Assembly: GCA_951799445.1 (NCBI GenBank)
Contig: OX637291.1
Location: 12,650,501-12,714,500 of the forward strand
Reading direction: 5' to 3'
Length of the DNA: 64,000 bases
Source of the DNA: Pseudisothecium myosuroides
Taxonomy: Eukaryota; Streptophyta; Bryopsida; Hypnales; Lembophyllaceae
The position numbers and the translations under genes were made by a program. The first letter of the stretch is position 1, and each line of letters opens with the position of its first letter. Below the pieces are notes generated by a model. The model saw only the letters and a program-made list of their open reading frames with translations, had not been told where the DNA came from and made no database searches. This document shows positions 35,692-47,259 of the stretch, in pieces.

Positions 35692-37755
35692 GGATGACTT
35701 TATTATGTCCATTGATTAATTGTTTTTGAGATTTGACAACTAATCTACAACCATATCAATATAGAAATTGTAAAAGTTTTATGTTCTAGTTATATATTGA
35801 AATGTTTATATACTTAATGATGTACATTATTAACAAAAAATTCTAAATATTATCACCAATGTGTACCATAAATAAAGATGTAAGTAGATTTGGCCCAGGC
35901 TGCCCCTCCCAGTCTAAAAAATCCTTCGCCGTCCGATGGAGAATAGAAAACTAAAAGTACCCAAGCTACCATCAATTTAGTTTTTTGGGAAAATCAATTA
36001 ATGCCATTGGATCTCTATTGGAGGAAATAAGGGCCCTCCCAAATGTGGCCTTTGATCTCTTAAAAAAACTGAAACTGTTGATGTCCATCAAATACAATCT
36101 TTGCCGTCCAAATACGAATACGGATATCAACACAGATATAGAATTTTAGAAAACAAAATGTGGATATAGTATTCAAAATATAAAATATATATGAAATACA
36201 TATGTATTCATACAAATTCATACAAATATATTTCATATTGATTGCAAGTTCTATAAGTTCAATAGGAATACAAATATGGGATTGGGATGGATTTATGGGT
36301 ACAATTCATGAATTCATTTCACAAGGGAATGTGCTCATATTTTGGGATCAATGTGAAAGTTTATCAATCAACAAAAAAATTACATGTGTGTCCCTTGTAG
36401 AATTTTTGTAAAAGCTTAACAACCAGTGGCTAAATGACACATGTATCCCACTCATGTATTCACATCTGTTTTTTTGAGAATTGAGCAATCTGTCACTATG
36501 TACTAAGAAGATGCACCAGGAACCTTCTAAATCTTGTTATCACCACTATGTTTGTATTGATCGAACATTATAGTAACCTAATTTGAATAGTAAATGGGAT
36601 GTGGCAAGAATTGGATCTATTTCAACGGTGAATTTTGTGATGGATTGATCATTTATAAATAGTTTAGTACTTAAGCAATGAAAGACTTTCCAACAATGAG
36701 CTAAGTTCCATACTAGAAAGTAGCATGGTCAAGTTTGGACATTGAAGGATAATAAAAGAGGAGGTAAAATACCATACAATTGCCAAAGGGTGAAAATTTA
36801 AGGAGGTGAATTGAGGATAGTACATAAGCATCATGTGGTCAAGGCGCACGTGACACAAGTCCCAACAATAAAGAAGCATTGACACCATTGCAAGTGAGCC
36901 TCTTCATTACACATTTGGGCAATTATTACTCAATTTTATTGTAGATCAAAATATCTTCAAGGACTAAAGATATTTTGTATTATGAAGATGATAATCTCAA
37001 GTGAACCATAATGTGTAGAACTATTATGGTCCACAATAATTGCACAAAAATGTGTTGTCTCTTTTTCTAAATGAACAAATTAATTTTTTCTACATGAATA
37101 CCAAAGCCACCTATATCATTGCTAAACAACCAGCTATGCTAGAATTGGCTTTGTCCCTCTATCATTAGCTCACTTTTCAAATAAGGTCCTGATTCAAAAC
37201 TCTATAACATTCTTGAACTTCAAGGTGACAAACCTTTCATTTCCTACGAATCGAGGTTTTTTTCACTATAGAAAATCTTGAATGCAACCTTACCCATGAA
37301 TTGTTGGCCACTGTACTACAAATGTTGTTATAGCAACACTATTGAAAGACCCCTCGTCTTTCCTATTCAAGAATGTTATGCTTCCTTACTTTCATTATAA
37401 ATTAAATGTAGCTTTGTCAATGCTTTTCCCTTCTAAACCTCAAGGTCTAGCTCAAACCTCAAACGTCCTCGCATTCATTGTAAAATGACAACATCTAAAT
37501 GCGTTTAAATAAGGATATGAGCATTGTTCTTATTATTGAGCTGTAAAAGCTTTTGATGGATCTTGTTGGTAGTTGAAAGGAAATTTTAGATTATCTTAAA
37601 ATACATTTTTCAAACTATGTATGAATAAAATACAAATTTCCAATAATACATTGAAAATACATATACCCAAGCTTTCATATCTTCAAGTTGTACATTTAAG
37701 GCAAGATTCTAAGTGGGACAATTTTACAAACAAGGTACAATTAGGTGTTATTACC
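35692..37755. other. Intergenic DNA, no gene
   Basis: No supportable frame. The block 37407-37500 (CTTTTCCCTTCTAAACCTCAA...CGCATTCATTGTAA) is a diverged copy of 39045-39130, which lies just left of the LINE. Confidence 0.4.
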
Positions 37756-39044
37756 TTAACCCTCAAATGCCAGGTTGGTGGTTGTAGAAATCATCCCCTT
37801 TGATACTATGTGACATCATCTACTATAAAAAAAACCAAAAGTACTCATTGGAGGTCAAACTACTATACAAGATTATCCCTTTTTGCACAAAATTCCAATG
37901 AAGAACAATTGCTCTTTTGCCCTACATAAAAAGATTCTTTGTCATTTATTGGCCAAAAAATGGCCGAGGCGTCATAAAACCCCAAAGGCCCAAGGCCTTT
38001 TTTTGGCCAAAAAACATTGAAAACTGCCATTTGTATAGCAAAGAGTAAAAAAATTTGAAAAATGTTTTTTTTGCACATCTAATCATAGGATCTTACACCT
38101 AACTAGTATGAAAATGTATGGAAAAAAATTCAGAATTTTTGACGGCACAGATTGCAAGATATCTGCATTTAAAGTGAAAAAAACAAGTTTTTCAGCACAT
38201 TGCGGGACTAGATTTTTTGACTTTGAACATTTTTAACTTTAAATTTTTGCACTGTAGAGTTTTGAGCTTTAAATCTTTATATTGGAGAATCGAATTGAAA
38301 GTCTAGGAGAAAAAAAATTGAAAAAAACTTAATTTTCATTCTTAAAATAATTGTTAAGTAGAAGTAGGTACGAGATAGAAGGAAAGTCTAAAATATTAAT
38401 ATCTTTTAGATGGAATTAACATGCACTAATTCCAATGGTGAGATTCTTCTAGCAAGCAAACTAAACCATGTGGAATTTTGCTTTTTGAAAAATTGCAACA
38501 ATTGCATTCAAAAATGAATCCTACAAGTTATTTTTTCCAAGAAGATGCTCTAATTGCCTGAAAAACAAGATTGTCTATAACTTTCTCATAACAAATCCAA
38601 ATGAAATGAATAAAATATTTTCAGATAGACAAAAATATAATCTATGTGAAAAAAAAATCAAATTTTTAAAAAATTCAAATTTTTGCAGAATTCTTTTTCT
38701 GCCCCCATCCCTTGTTTGAGCTTATTTGGTCATAACTTTTGTTCCCGAGCACCAATTGTGAAAAAAATTATATTCCCACCAAGCTTATCAGTTTTTCTAT
38801 TTACAAAAAAAGTTTTAAGAGATCACAACAAAAATTCAGCCCGTAGGTACCTGTCCAAAATCCCATTTGTCCCCCGAAGGGACAGCGGTCCTTTAGGGGT
38901 TAAGGGTTAAACACAGAGACCAAAAAATAGTTCATGAATGACTTTCAAGAGTATGGCAAATATGAAGAATGCATCTATATGTTCAAAAATCAGATCATTT
39001 TTGGCAAAGTACCTTAATGATACGTCTTGTCCTTTCAGGGTTAA
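37756..39044. mobile_element. TTAA-flanked element (CCCTCAAATG end), hosting a nested copy
   Basis: The left end is TTAACCCTCAAATGCC and the right end is GGACTT-type sequence closing with CCTTTCAGGGTTAA; TTAA at 37756-37759 and 39041-39044. The left 150 bases match 56917-57260 (AGAAATCATCCC, CTCATTGGA). Most of its length is the nested element at 37976-38903. Confidence 0.6.
37976..38903 (-). mobile_element. TTAA-family element nested in another TTAA element
   Basis: The left end ACCCCAAAGGCCCAAGG lacks one T and its TTAA has decayed to AAAA. The right end is CGGTCCTTTAGGGGTTAA. The interior closely follows 34753-35691. After its right TTAA the host element continues with GGGTTAAACACAG. Confidence 0.65.
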
Positions 39045-39137
39045 GTCTTTGTAACTTCCCCTTCTGAACCGCAAGGACCTAACTTACTCACTCAAAATTC
39101 AAACTCCCTCACATTCATTGTAAGTTAAAAGCGTCTT

Positions 39138-40422
39138 ATGTTTCCTCCTCTAAACCATGATGAAGTCCTTACTACTCCTCTCTGGTGGACAACACACTTC
39201 ATAGGTGGTCATCACGGTTTTTCAGTGAAGAGAGCGGCTTCTTTGATGTCTAAAGGTATGGGGCTAATTCAAAATATATGGGATGAGGCAACTCTTACCT
39301 TTCTATCGTGGGTCGAAGTGAAAAACCTATTTGGGTTGAGCGATGATGAAGCCCAAGCGTACTCAAGGTTGGTAGCTTCAATCCCTACAGTTTGGCTCTA
39401 CCTGCTTACAGATAGCCACTTCGTCACCCGGCCACTGGAGTATATTGGAGTTTTTGAAAATGAAGGTGACCAACTTCCCTTCCTTGTCTATAACACTACC
39501 GCTCTATTCAAACCAAGACTGGCGCAAGGTCGTCACATGATTGAACTCCCACTCAGCCATTCAAATTTTTCAATTGGTCAAGTTTTGTCGGCGCTTAGAG
39601 CCCTTCCAGTGCAGCCTCCTCAAAGTAACCAAGTTCTACTTGGGTGGCACAAATGGGTTAGAATAGTTCAACCGAAGACTGACCCTTTATTATATGTGGG
39701 GATTGTCTCTAAATTATTTTTTGACCCTGGGAGATGGGCATGGGGAGACAATGTTCCCCTCCAATCATACACTACAAAGCTTGGTCGGTCCCTGCTGACC
39801 AATCGCTCAACTCTTGCCAAGCCTATCCATGAGAAGTGGCATGGTGAAATGGTAGTGGGATATTGGCCTCGATGGAGTGAGGTCTGGCACAAATCACGAC
39901 CTCAAAAAGATGCTGGCTTTCTTTGGTCGGTTTACCACTATGCTATGGCGGGTCATTGTTGCCGGAAAGTTGCCAATTCAAACATTCCTACAGTTTGCCT
40001 TAGCTGTCAGGATGATTTGGACGAAACAATTTTACATAGATTCCACCACTGTACTAAGACCCTTTCATGCATGGAACTTTGCCCTTTCCATTCTTTATTT
40101 AGCCCTACAGGTCCCTCTAGTTGCGGGACACTGGCCAGGTCTTACTTGGCAGCAGTGCATTCTTGGATCCAAGCTTCCTAGAAGGTTAAGAAAGGGAACA
40201 ACTATGTGGTCTCTTTTCAGGGGTTCGGTTATTTGGACTGCTTGGCTTGACAGAAATGCCATTTGCTTCAACAATGACTCTTGGCCTCCCCCAAAACTAG
40301 AACAAGTGTTATGGGAGTCATTTGTTGACCATGCACGAGTGGCCTGGTTCAAAACCATGAAGTTATGTGCCCTTTACCCTGATAAAGCGGGTGTCTTCCT
40401 CAAGCGCTTTGACAACATATGA
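39138..40422 (+). pseudogene. LINE reverse-transcriptase C-terminal fragment (zf-RVT region), frameshifted
   Basis: The frame from 39138 carries residues typical of the C-terminal part of plant LINE ORF2. The zf-RVT motif is C287-x2-C290...ET..H300....C305 (CLSCQDDLDETILHRFHHC). After codon 305 the similarity jumps to another frame between about 40052 and 40068. It continues with AWNFALSILYLALQ, WQQCILGSKLPRRLRK and the closing WSLFRGSVIWTAWLDRNAICFN, ending with TGA near 40422. The endonuclease and the reverse-transcriptase core are missing, so the copy is 5'-truncated as well as frameshifted. It is dead, but the product in life would be the LINE replicase. Confidence 0.8.
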
Positions 40423-41659
40423 CTTCAAACGGATTTCTTTGGCAAGAGAGCCCACCTTCAAATGGCTTGGAACTTGGGGCATCCGAAGTTGGGGTTTTTT
40501 AACCCCTAAAAGCCCATTGTCCCTTCGGGGGACAAATGCGTTTTTGGGCAGGTACCTACGAGCTGAAATTTTCTCCTGATTTTTTGAAACTTTTTGTGAA
40601 CAGAAAAAAAAATTTGAAATCAGACCTTTGAGCGAGAAGTTATGCCATTTCTTGGAATGCATGGGGACGGGGGGCAGCAAAAAAAAAATCAATTTTAAAT
40701 TTTTTTTTTCTCATAGATTATATTTTTGTCTATGTGGAAAGCTTTGATTCATTTCATTTGGATTTGTTATGAGGAAGTTATGGACATTCTTGTTTTTCGG
40801 GCAGTTAGAGCATCTTCTTGAAAAAAATAACTTGTAGGATTCATTTCGGAATGCAATTTTTGTAATTTTTCAATTTTTTTTTTTGGAATGGTTTAGTTTA
40901 CTTGCTAGAACAATCTCACCATTGGGATTAGTGCATTTTTAATTCCATCTAAAATATATTAATATTTTAGATTTTCCTTCTATCTTGTACCTACTTCTAC
41001 TTAACAATTTTTTTAAGAATGATAATTAAGTTTTTTTGAATTTTTTTTCCCCCTAGAACATCAACTCAATTCTCCACTATAAAGATTTAAAGCTCAAAAC
41101 GCTGCAGTGCAAAAATTTTAAGTTAAAAATGTTTAAAGTCAAAAAATCTGGTCCCGCAATGTGCTGAAAAATTTGTTTTTTCCACTTTAAACGCAGATAT
41201 CTTGCAATCTGTGCGATCAAAAATTCTGAAATTTTTTCCACACATTCTCATACCAATTAGGTGTAAGATCCTACAGTAAGATGTGGAAAAAAAACAATTT
41301 TTTACTTTTTGCTATAGAAATGACAGTTTTGAGTGTTTTTTGGCAAAAAAAAGGCCTTGGACCTTTAGGGGTTAACTAAGCTTGGTTTGTTCTTCTTGTT
41401 GGTAGTTATTTGAGGCTTGGGCCTTGGCTCTTGAGTTTGGGCTCTGACTTGGGTCTCTCTTGCTACTGGCTTGTCAACTCTTCCTTGCTTCTCTTGCCTT
41501 TGATTCAAAAAAAAAAGAAAAAAGAGAAAAGATGATAACTATAGTGCAGAAAGATTTTTGAAAATGTAAAGATCTCCGCCGAGGGCAAGTCCCTTTGGTT
41601 CTGTGTACTATTTCCTTTTATCAATGGAAATTGTCCATTTGTTTCAAAAAAAGAAAGAA
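39141..41659 (+). mobile_element. 5'-truncated LINE with 12-bp target duplication
   Basis: The flanks are AAGCGTCTTATG (39129-39140) and AAGCGTCTTCTG (41660-41671), 11 of 12 identical. The 3' end before the second flank is TTATCAATGGAAATTGTCCA then TTTGTTTC and an A-rich tail with G interruptions, as usual for plant LINEs. The element lost its 5' part and has a TTAA element (40499-41375) inserted 3' of the coding remnant. About 1.6 kb is LINE. It ends 910 bases upstream of the patatin-like start codon. Confidence 0.8.
40499..41375 (+). mobile_element. TTAA-flanked TIR element inserted in the LINE
   Basis: The ends are TTAACCCCTAAAAGCCC and GGACCTTTAGGGGTTAA, with TTAA on each side (40499-40502, 41372-41375). 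It is 877 bases, a shortened relative of the 939-bp copies, with the same inner hairpin TTGTCCC...GGGACAA. LINE sequence continues on both sides, so this insertion is younger than the LINE. Confidence 0.8.
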
Positions 41660-41670
41660 AAGCGTCTTCT

Positions 41671-42070
41671 GTCAACGCCATTCCCCTCCTACAGTTCAGA
41701 ACCAATAATGCTATGTACCCAAATACGGTTGCATGACAAAAAGAACTACAAACAGTTCTTGGAAATTCCCAAGACCTTGTAGAAATACATGCCTACTAAG
41801 TCCAGTTCTCTCTGCAGCAACACTTTCACCTCTAAACCCCAAACCTAACATAGCCACTTCACTCCAAACTGAAGCCTCTTCCCCTCCTACGGTTCAGAAC
41901 CAATAATGCTGTACACCCAAATACGGTGGCTACCTAAAGATAACAAAACATTTCTTGGAATTCTAAAACCCTACAAACATTTCTTGGAATCCACAAGACC
42001 TTGTCCAAATACGTAGCTAATACGTCCAGCAGCATTCTCTGCAAATGCCGTTTTCACCGCTAAACCCCGA
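41671..42070. repeat. ~195-bp tandem duplication upstream of the patatin-like gene
   Basis: Two imperfect copies start TTCCCCTCCTACAGTTCAGA (about 41682) and TTCCCCTCCTACGGTTCAGA (about 41879). Both continue AACCAATAATGCT...CCCAAATACGG, ATTTCTTGGAAT-like words, AAGACCTTGT and CTAAACCCC. They lie 500-900 bases upstream of the start codon and may be part of the promoter. Confidence 0.7.
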
Positions 42071-42099
42071 AACTTACAGTATAAGTTATACTGTAAGTT
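42071..42099. promoter_or_regulatory. Perfect 29-bp palindrome upstream of the patatin-like gene
   Basis: AACTTACAGTATAA, a single G, then TTATACTGTAAGTT: 14-base arms with no mismatch. It sits at the end of the second tandem copy, 483 bases before the ATG. It could be a dimeric transcription-factor site or a small foldback insertion; the sequence alone does not decide. Confidence 0.45.
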
Positions 42100-42488
42100 A
42101 GCCCCTGCCTTGCAAAACCTCAAAGCCTGCCTGATCGATGCGTCCATGCCAGGACTTCAGGGCCGCCCTCTGGCTGATAATAGCGCTCCCAAAGAAAGAT
42201 TCCTTCTCGCCCATTGATTCCAGCCGCTCCTTAGCTAGGTAGCTGCCTAGCTTCCCAGTTGCTGCTGCAATCCTCAATCAAGCAGGCCATTATTGCAGCC
42301 CCAAGTACAGGACCTGATCAATACATGGATCCGTAGCCTCATATACATCAACCCCCACCAACCTCCTCTGACTTGCACCTTCTGGCTGGAGGTCCATCCG
42401 TGACTCCATGAGATCAGAGCAAGAGCTTGCAATTTGGGCACAATTTGTACTTGCAATGGAGAATTGAAGGAGGGAGTTCATGTAGGGA

Positions 42489-42510
42489 GTGTGTGTGTGA
42501 GAGTGAGTAT
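42489..42510 (+). promoter_or_regulatory. GT/GA-rich tract in the presumed 5' UTR
   Basis: A GTGTGTGTGTGAGAGTGAG run lies about 80 bases before the patatin-like start codon. Such tracts are common in plant 5' leaders and core promoters. No TATA box was convincing. Confidence 0.3.
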
Positions 42511-42581
42511 GTAGCAGCTGCAGGTGTTTGTGAGCTTTGTGAGCTTTGTGAGGCTAGGGTGGTGAGTTCGTTGCTGCAGCT

Positions 42582-45500
42582 ATGGTGGGGTTCATGGGGC
42601 AGAAGCCCAAAGGCAAAGTGGGCAAGCGGGTCACCATCTTGAGCTTGGATGGAGGGGGGGTGCGTGGTCTCATTCCAGCTACCATTCTGGCAGAGCTCGA
42701 GGCCAAGCTCCAGGTGGGTGCATGTCGATCGATCACTGGGAAACAATTTGCTTGAATTGATGGTCGAAAACTGGTAGAGAATAAGTGTGAATCTCGGCTT
42801 CCGATCGTGTTTCGGAGACATCAGATTTTCAAGAATTTGGGGTTTGGGTATCCATGGTTTGATCATGGCGTTTGCTATGAGCAATTCGATTTACAGATCA
42901 AGAAACGGATGGAGATTGATCCATTTGTTGTGAATGTAGCCATGCGTTTGTAGAGTTTCGTTCTTGAAGAAAAGATATAGGCAATGTTGTCCATAGTCGC
43001 TTCTTTGCTAGAGCTCGAGTTCCCTTGCATTGTGTGAAGAAAGGTGTGTAAGTAGCCATTTGCAGAGTTATAAAGAAAGATGGAGAAATCAATTCGGGTG
43101 AAGTGTTACCAGTTGGTTGCTTAATGAGGTCTTAGAAGTGCTATTACGTCGCTAGTTGTATGCCTTGACGTTGTAGATCGAGGAGTGGAGAATTAGAAAT
43201 TTGCTGTAAACTTGTCGTTGAAATAGCACATTTTCACGGTTGACACCAGAGCATGGCTATGTAGACGTGAAATCGAAGGCTATGGTCTATTTCTTCTCTC
43301 ATTGCAAGCCCGTCGATCCATCTAACTAAAAATTTGTGGGTGTGGAGGCAGAGATTGGATGGACCGGACGTGCGCCTGGTGGACTACTTCGACATCATAG
43401 CCGGCACGGCCACAGGTGGCCTCATCACGTCCATGATCGCAGCCCCCAGCAGTGAGGGCTCGGATCGGCCGCTTTTCACAGCCAGGGAAGTGGTGCAGTT
43501 CTACCAGAAGTATGCCAACAAGATCTTTCCTCAGGGCAGGTAATGCATCAATTGGGCTCCAATTGCTCCCTCAGTTTAATGAAATTCCTCCATTTCTCCT
43601 ACAATTGAAGTCCCTCTTATTCTTTCTGTTTCTGCCATGTTGGCCATGTCGAGTGGCCAACATGTAGGGTAAATTATTTATGAAACTAACCTACACTGAT
43701 TTGTCCTATTAGTGCATGTTACGAAATGAACTTTCAATGTGTTTATAATCTTGTACAAAGGAGAAACATTTTTGCCCATTGTTTGTGTATTTGTGATATT
43801 CATGTTGAAGAGTCTTCACAAATATCATTGGTAAAAATATTTCTTCCCTGTAATACTCAGTATTTTCCAGATATGTAAGTTCATTTCATTACACGCGCTA
43901 ATATGACAATCAGTGTAGTCAGAGATTTGATTAGGTAAAGGGGACTCAGTTCCGTTGCTTGGGGTGAAGTCAGCTGATCTTGGGATTGGGGCACACATGC
44001 AGGGGCCCATTTAATCAGACAAGGCGGAACTTCATGTCGATGAATGGGCCTAAGTACAAACCTCGAGGATTGCAGCGCTTACTGGACCAGTATTTTGAGA
44101 GCGATCCACTTCTTGACTCGGCGCTCACATCCATTCTCATCCCCACGTTTGACACCAAACTTCAGCAACCGGTTTTCTTCTCGTCTTGGCAGGTCAGCTG
44201 GATATCATTGCTAACTGCATGGTCCTGTTGCTTAACATATAAAAAATGAGTGATATAATACTCAGTATTGATATGTTAAATTATCGTTAAAAATGATATA
44301 CTGGTACCCCTTTTTGTTTAACCAGTGGCGTCTGACGTGAATGTGGAATTGTTTCTTATCAGGCCCAGCAGGACACTCTTGAAAACCCGCCCATTAAAGC
44401 AGTTTGCCGAGCTACTTCTGCAGCCCCGACGTTCTTCCCTCCAATTCATTTTACTTTAACCGATGTCTCTGTTGAGCCTAACGAGACGCGGGAATTCAAC
44501 TTGATCGATGGAGGCGTTGTTGTGAACAATCCGGTAAAGGCTTGCACTTCTTTCAATGCTTCGTTGATATTATCACCATTTGACTACCTTGCACTTTCAC
44601 CTTACTTTATTCTTCTTCGAATTACTTTGGTTCGCACCTAACGTCAGAATGAAATAAAATGATCTTTTGCCACTCTTTGTTGATATTTCTCACCATTGTT
44701 TGGAGTTCTAAGGACAAAGTACATGCTCATGATCGCATTAGATTACTTGTCCAAAGGTTTCCGAATCCTAGCTTGGGTGATGCGATATTGACATGAATTC
44801 TTTGTCTCGGTGGAGCACAGACGTATCTGGCGATCACGCAGGCAATCAAGGAGTCGGGATCCCACGGAGCATTGGCTGACAGAGTGAATTATTCGGTGAG
44901 TTATTCGTGCTTGCTTGTTAAAGCCAGAATAATGAGTTTTCTGTTTGCAACCTTGGTGAGATTTCTGTCTTTGAGATGAACCTCACGTGATGCTCTAACA
45001 TGGACATCTAATATTTGGACGATTGTGTAGAACTACAGCGATGTCTTGGTGCTATCCCTTGGAACTGGGCAGCATACAGTGGGTTATGACGCCAGAGAGG
45101 TGGCAAAGTGGGGACCGAAGGACTGGCTGGCGAACAAAGGCGAGGCTCCCTTGGTGGATATGGTGTTCAACGCGAGTGCGGACATGGTGGACTATAATCT
45201 GTCGATTATGTTTCAGTCACAACAATGCTCATCCAATTATCTCCGAATTCAGGTACGTCCTAACTGCATTGCGTTGGCAGTTGGCACTGTAGAGAATAAG
45301 CCTAGCAATATCAGTCTCACATTTGGAAGTTTTGCATTTATTTGACAACAGTCCTTTTTCAAGATGTTCAGTATGTCAGGTGTTAATATGAGGTGAGATG
45401 TGCAGACCGACAACCTGAACGGACCCCTTGCATCCGTGGATGACTCGTCAGAGTCAAACCTCTGGAAACTGATGACAACAGCAAAGCACTTGTTGGATGA

Positions 45501-46871
45501 GCCGGTCTCTGAGCGGGATTTTCAAAGCGGGAAGCTCACCCCTATTCATCATCATGGGACTAACCGGGAAGCTCTCTACAGGTTTGCTAATTATCTCCGA
45601 TAACCTCGTCACATTTCATATTCCTGTGACCACTTCACGAGTACAGTTCCTTCTCTGTTCAACTGCATTTCTAGACAAGCATTCAGAAGATCATTAAAGG
45701 GAATACCAAAATTCAATAGGATAAAATCACCCCCTGGAGGTGTTCTAAAATGCCTAAACTGCCAGGATTTTCGTTCAAAACTGCCTTCAATGGAGTCTCA
45801 ATTAACTGAACAGGGTTTGACGTGGTTTAACACGGAGATGTTATCTACTAGCGACTTGCGTCTTTAACAAGTCTGGATCGAAAATCATATAGATTGACAT
45901 CTGTGGATGTGACCAGGTTTGCGGAGTGGCTATCAGCTGAGAGGAAGGAGCGTCTAGCATCAGCACCTCCACCAGCCCCGGTAGAGCTAGCTCCACGCCC
46001 CGTTGTGGTAGAAACACCCTCTCCTCCCCCGGAAACAGCTGATGCACCGCCCGCAGAGAAGAAAAAGCCAGCCCCAAAGAAAGAAGCTAAAACGGAAGAG
46101 GCTAAACCTGCAGCCAAAGCAGAAGCTAAAGCAGAAAAAGCAGAAGCCAAAGCAGAAGCCAAAGCAGATGCGGTACCTGCAGCGAAGAAAGAAGAAAAGG
46201 CGAGTGCATATGTCACATTCCCGTATGTCCCACGAGCAGCCTATTTCGAAGAGTCATTCAACAACCTCAATGTGGATTCTACTTTCGTTCCTTATAGTGA
46301 TCCTGCTTACAGATCTTCCTATTCGTCTCCTAGTTCCTATGACTATAATTCCTCCTACAACTCTTCCTATAACACTTCTTATAACTCACCTTACAACCCC
46401 TCCTCTGATTCCCCTTCTTATGGGAACACAACCCGTCCTCCCTCTTACATGCCTTCCCCCTTTGAGGACACATACCGAACCTCGTCATACAGCCAGAGTT
46501 CCCATGAGCCTTCGTACTCCGCCTCGTATACTGAACCAAAACATGATAGCCCATTTTCTTCCCCCTATTCCAGAACAGAGTCTGGATCCTCCTATGGTGC
46601 TTCTTCTTACTCTACGGACCCAAGGTACGAAAGCCAAAACTCTTCCTATATGCCTTCTTACAATGTGACAGCCTCTGCGTATGAAAGGCCAACGTATGAG
46701 TCAAATTCCACCTCATATGCTGCAACTCCTGAGCCAACGCAATATGCCTCTTATGGAGATGCATATAATTCTTCCTCGTCATACTCCTCCAGTTCTTACA
46801 GCGACACTCCGGGATCTGGAGGAGCCAGTGGCCCCGGGGCTTACCGTGACCTATTCGGTGTTTTCTCTTGA
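42582..46871 (+). CDS. Patatin-like phospholipase homologue with Ala at the nucleophile position and a Ser/Tyr-rich tail
   Basis: There are eight GT-AG exons: 42582-42713, 43352-43539, 44003-44192, 44363-44533, 44821-44895, 45031-45252, 45406-45581, 45917-46871, joining in frame to about 702 codons. The start is bounded by an in-frame TAG at 42555. Patatin motifs: oxyanion loop DGGGVRG (23-29), elbow GTATG (62-66), [11 protein letters not shown] (186-196) and catalytic DGG (219-221) followed by VVVNNP. Canonical patatins have Ser in GTSTG; here codon GCC gives Ala64, so lipid acyl hydrolase activity is doubtful (plant pPLAIII members also deviate, with GxGxG). The patatin core ends near residue 395. 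Then come a Pro-rich segment, a Lys/Ala/Glu repeat (about 431-480) and about 205 residues dominated by Ser, Tyr, Pro and Asn. There is no signal peptide, so a cytosolic location is likely. Exon boundaries were set by eye; the last junction (both sites followed by GTTTGC) is the least certain. AATAAA at 47244 may be the polyadenylation signal. Confidence 0.85.
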
Positions 46872-47243
46872 AAACCTGTGTGATCATGTGCGCATACCGC
46901 TAATTGCCAGTATGAGGTATAGTTAATTAACATCAATAGTTTGCGGAATTAACAGGGACAAGTGGAGATATGATGCTCACGAAGTTGTGCGATTGTTACA
47001 CATGCTAAACACTAATATGTATATAATGAACTAGCACTAATATACTGTTGTTAGATCTGGGTTGCAAGGCCCTCATGTAAACTCCTGAAGTAGGACACTG
47101 ACAAGCCTGAAATTACTAACTACTCAATAAGAGTCACTCAGGTGGGACTCGTTTTTTTGCCTTTTAGCATCGCTTGAGATGTGAGGTGATTATAGAATAG
47201 GAGCAAGCCATTTCCGACACGCTCCACGGGCGATGAATCTGTA

Positions 47244-47249
47244 AATAAA
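47244..47249 (+). terminator. Possible polyadenylation signal of the patatin-like gene
   Basis: AATAAA, 373 bases after the TGA stop codon, in T/A-rich sequence. A weaker CAATAAG lies near 47125. Confidence 0.35.
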
Positions 47250-47259
47250 GCATGTTCAC

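Noticed and set aside
42414..42884. 156-codon minus-strand frame over patatin exon 1
   Set aside because: It overlaps a well-supported exon and its splice donor; composition explains the open frame.
45848..46216. Ala-rich minus-strand frame opposite the patatin tail
   Set aside because: It is the antisense shadow of the Lys/Ala/Glu-rich coding sequence in exon 8.
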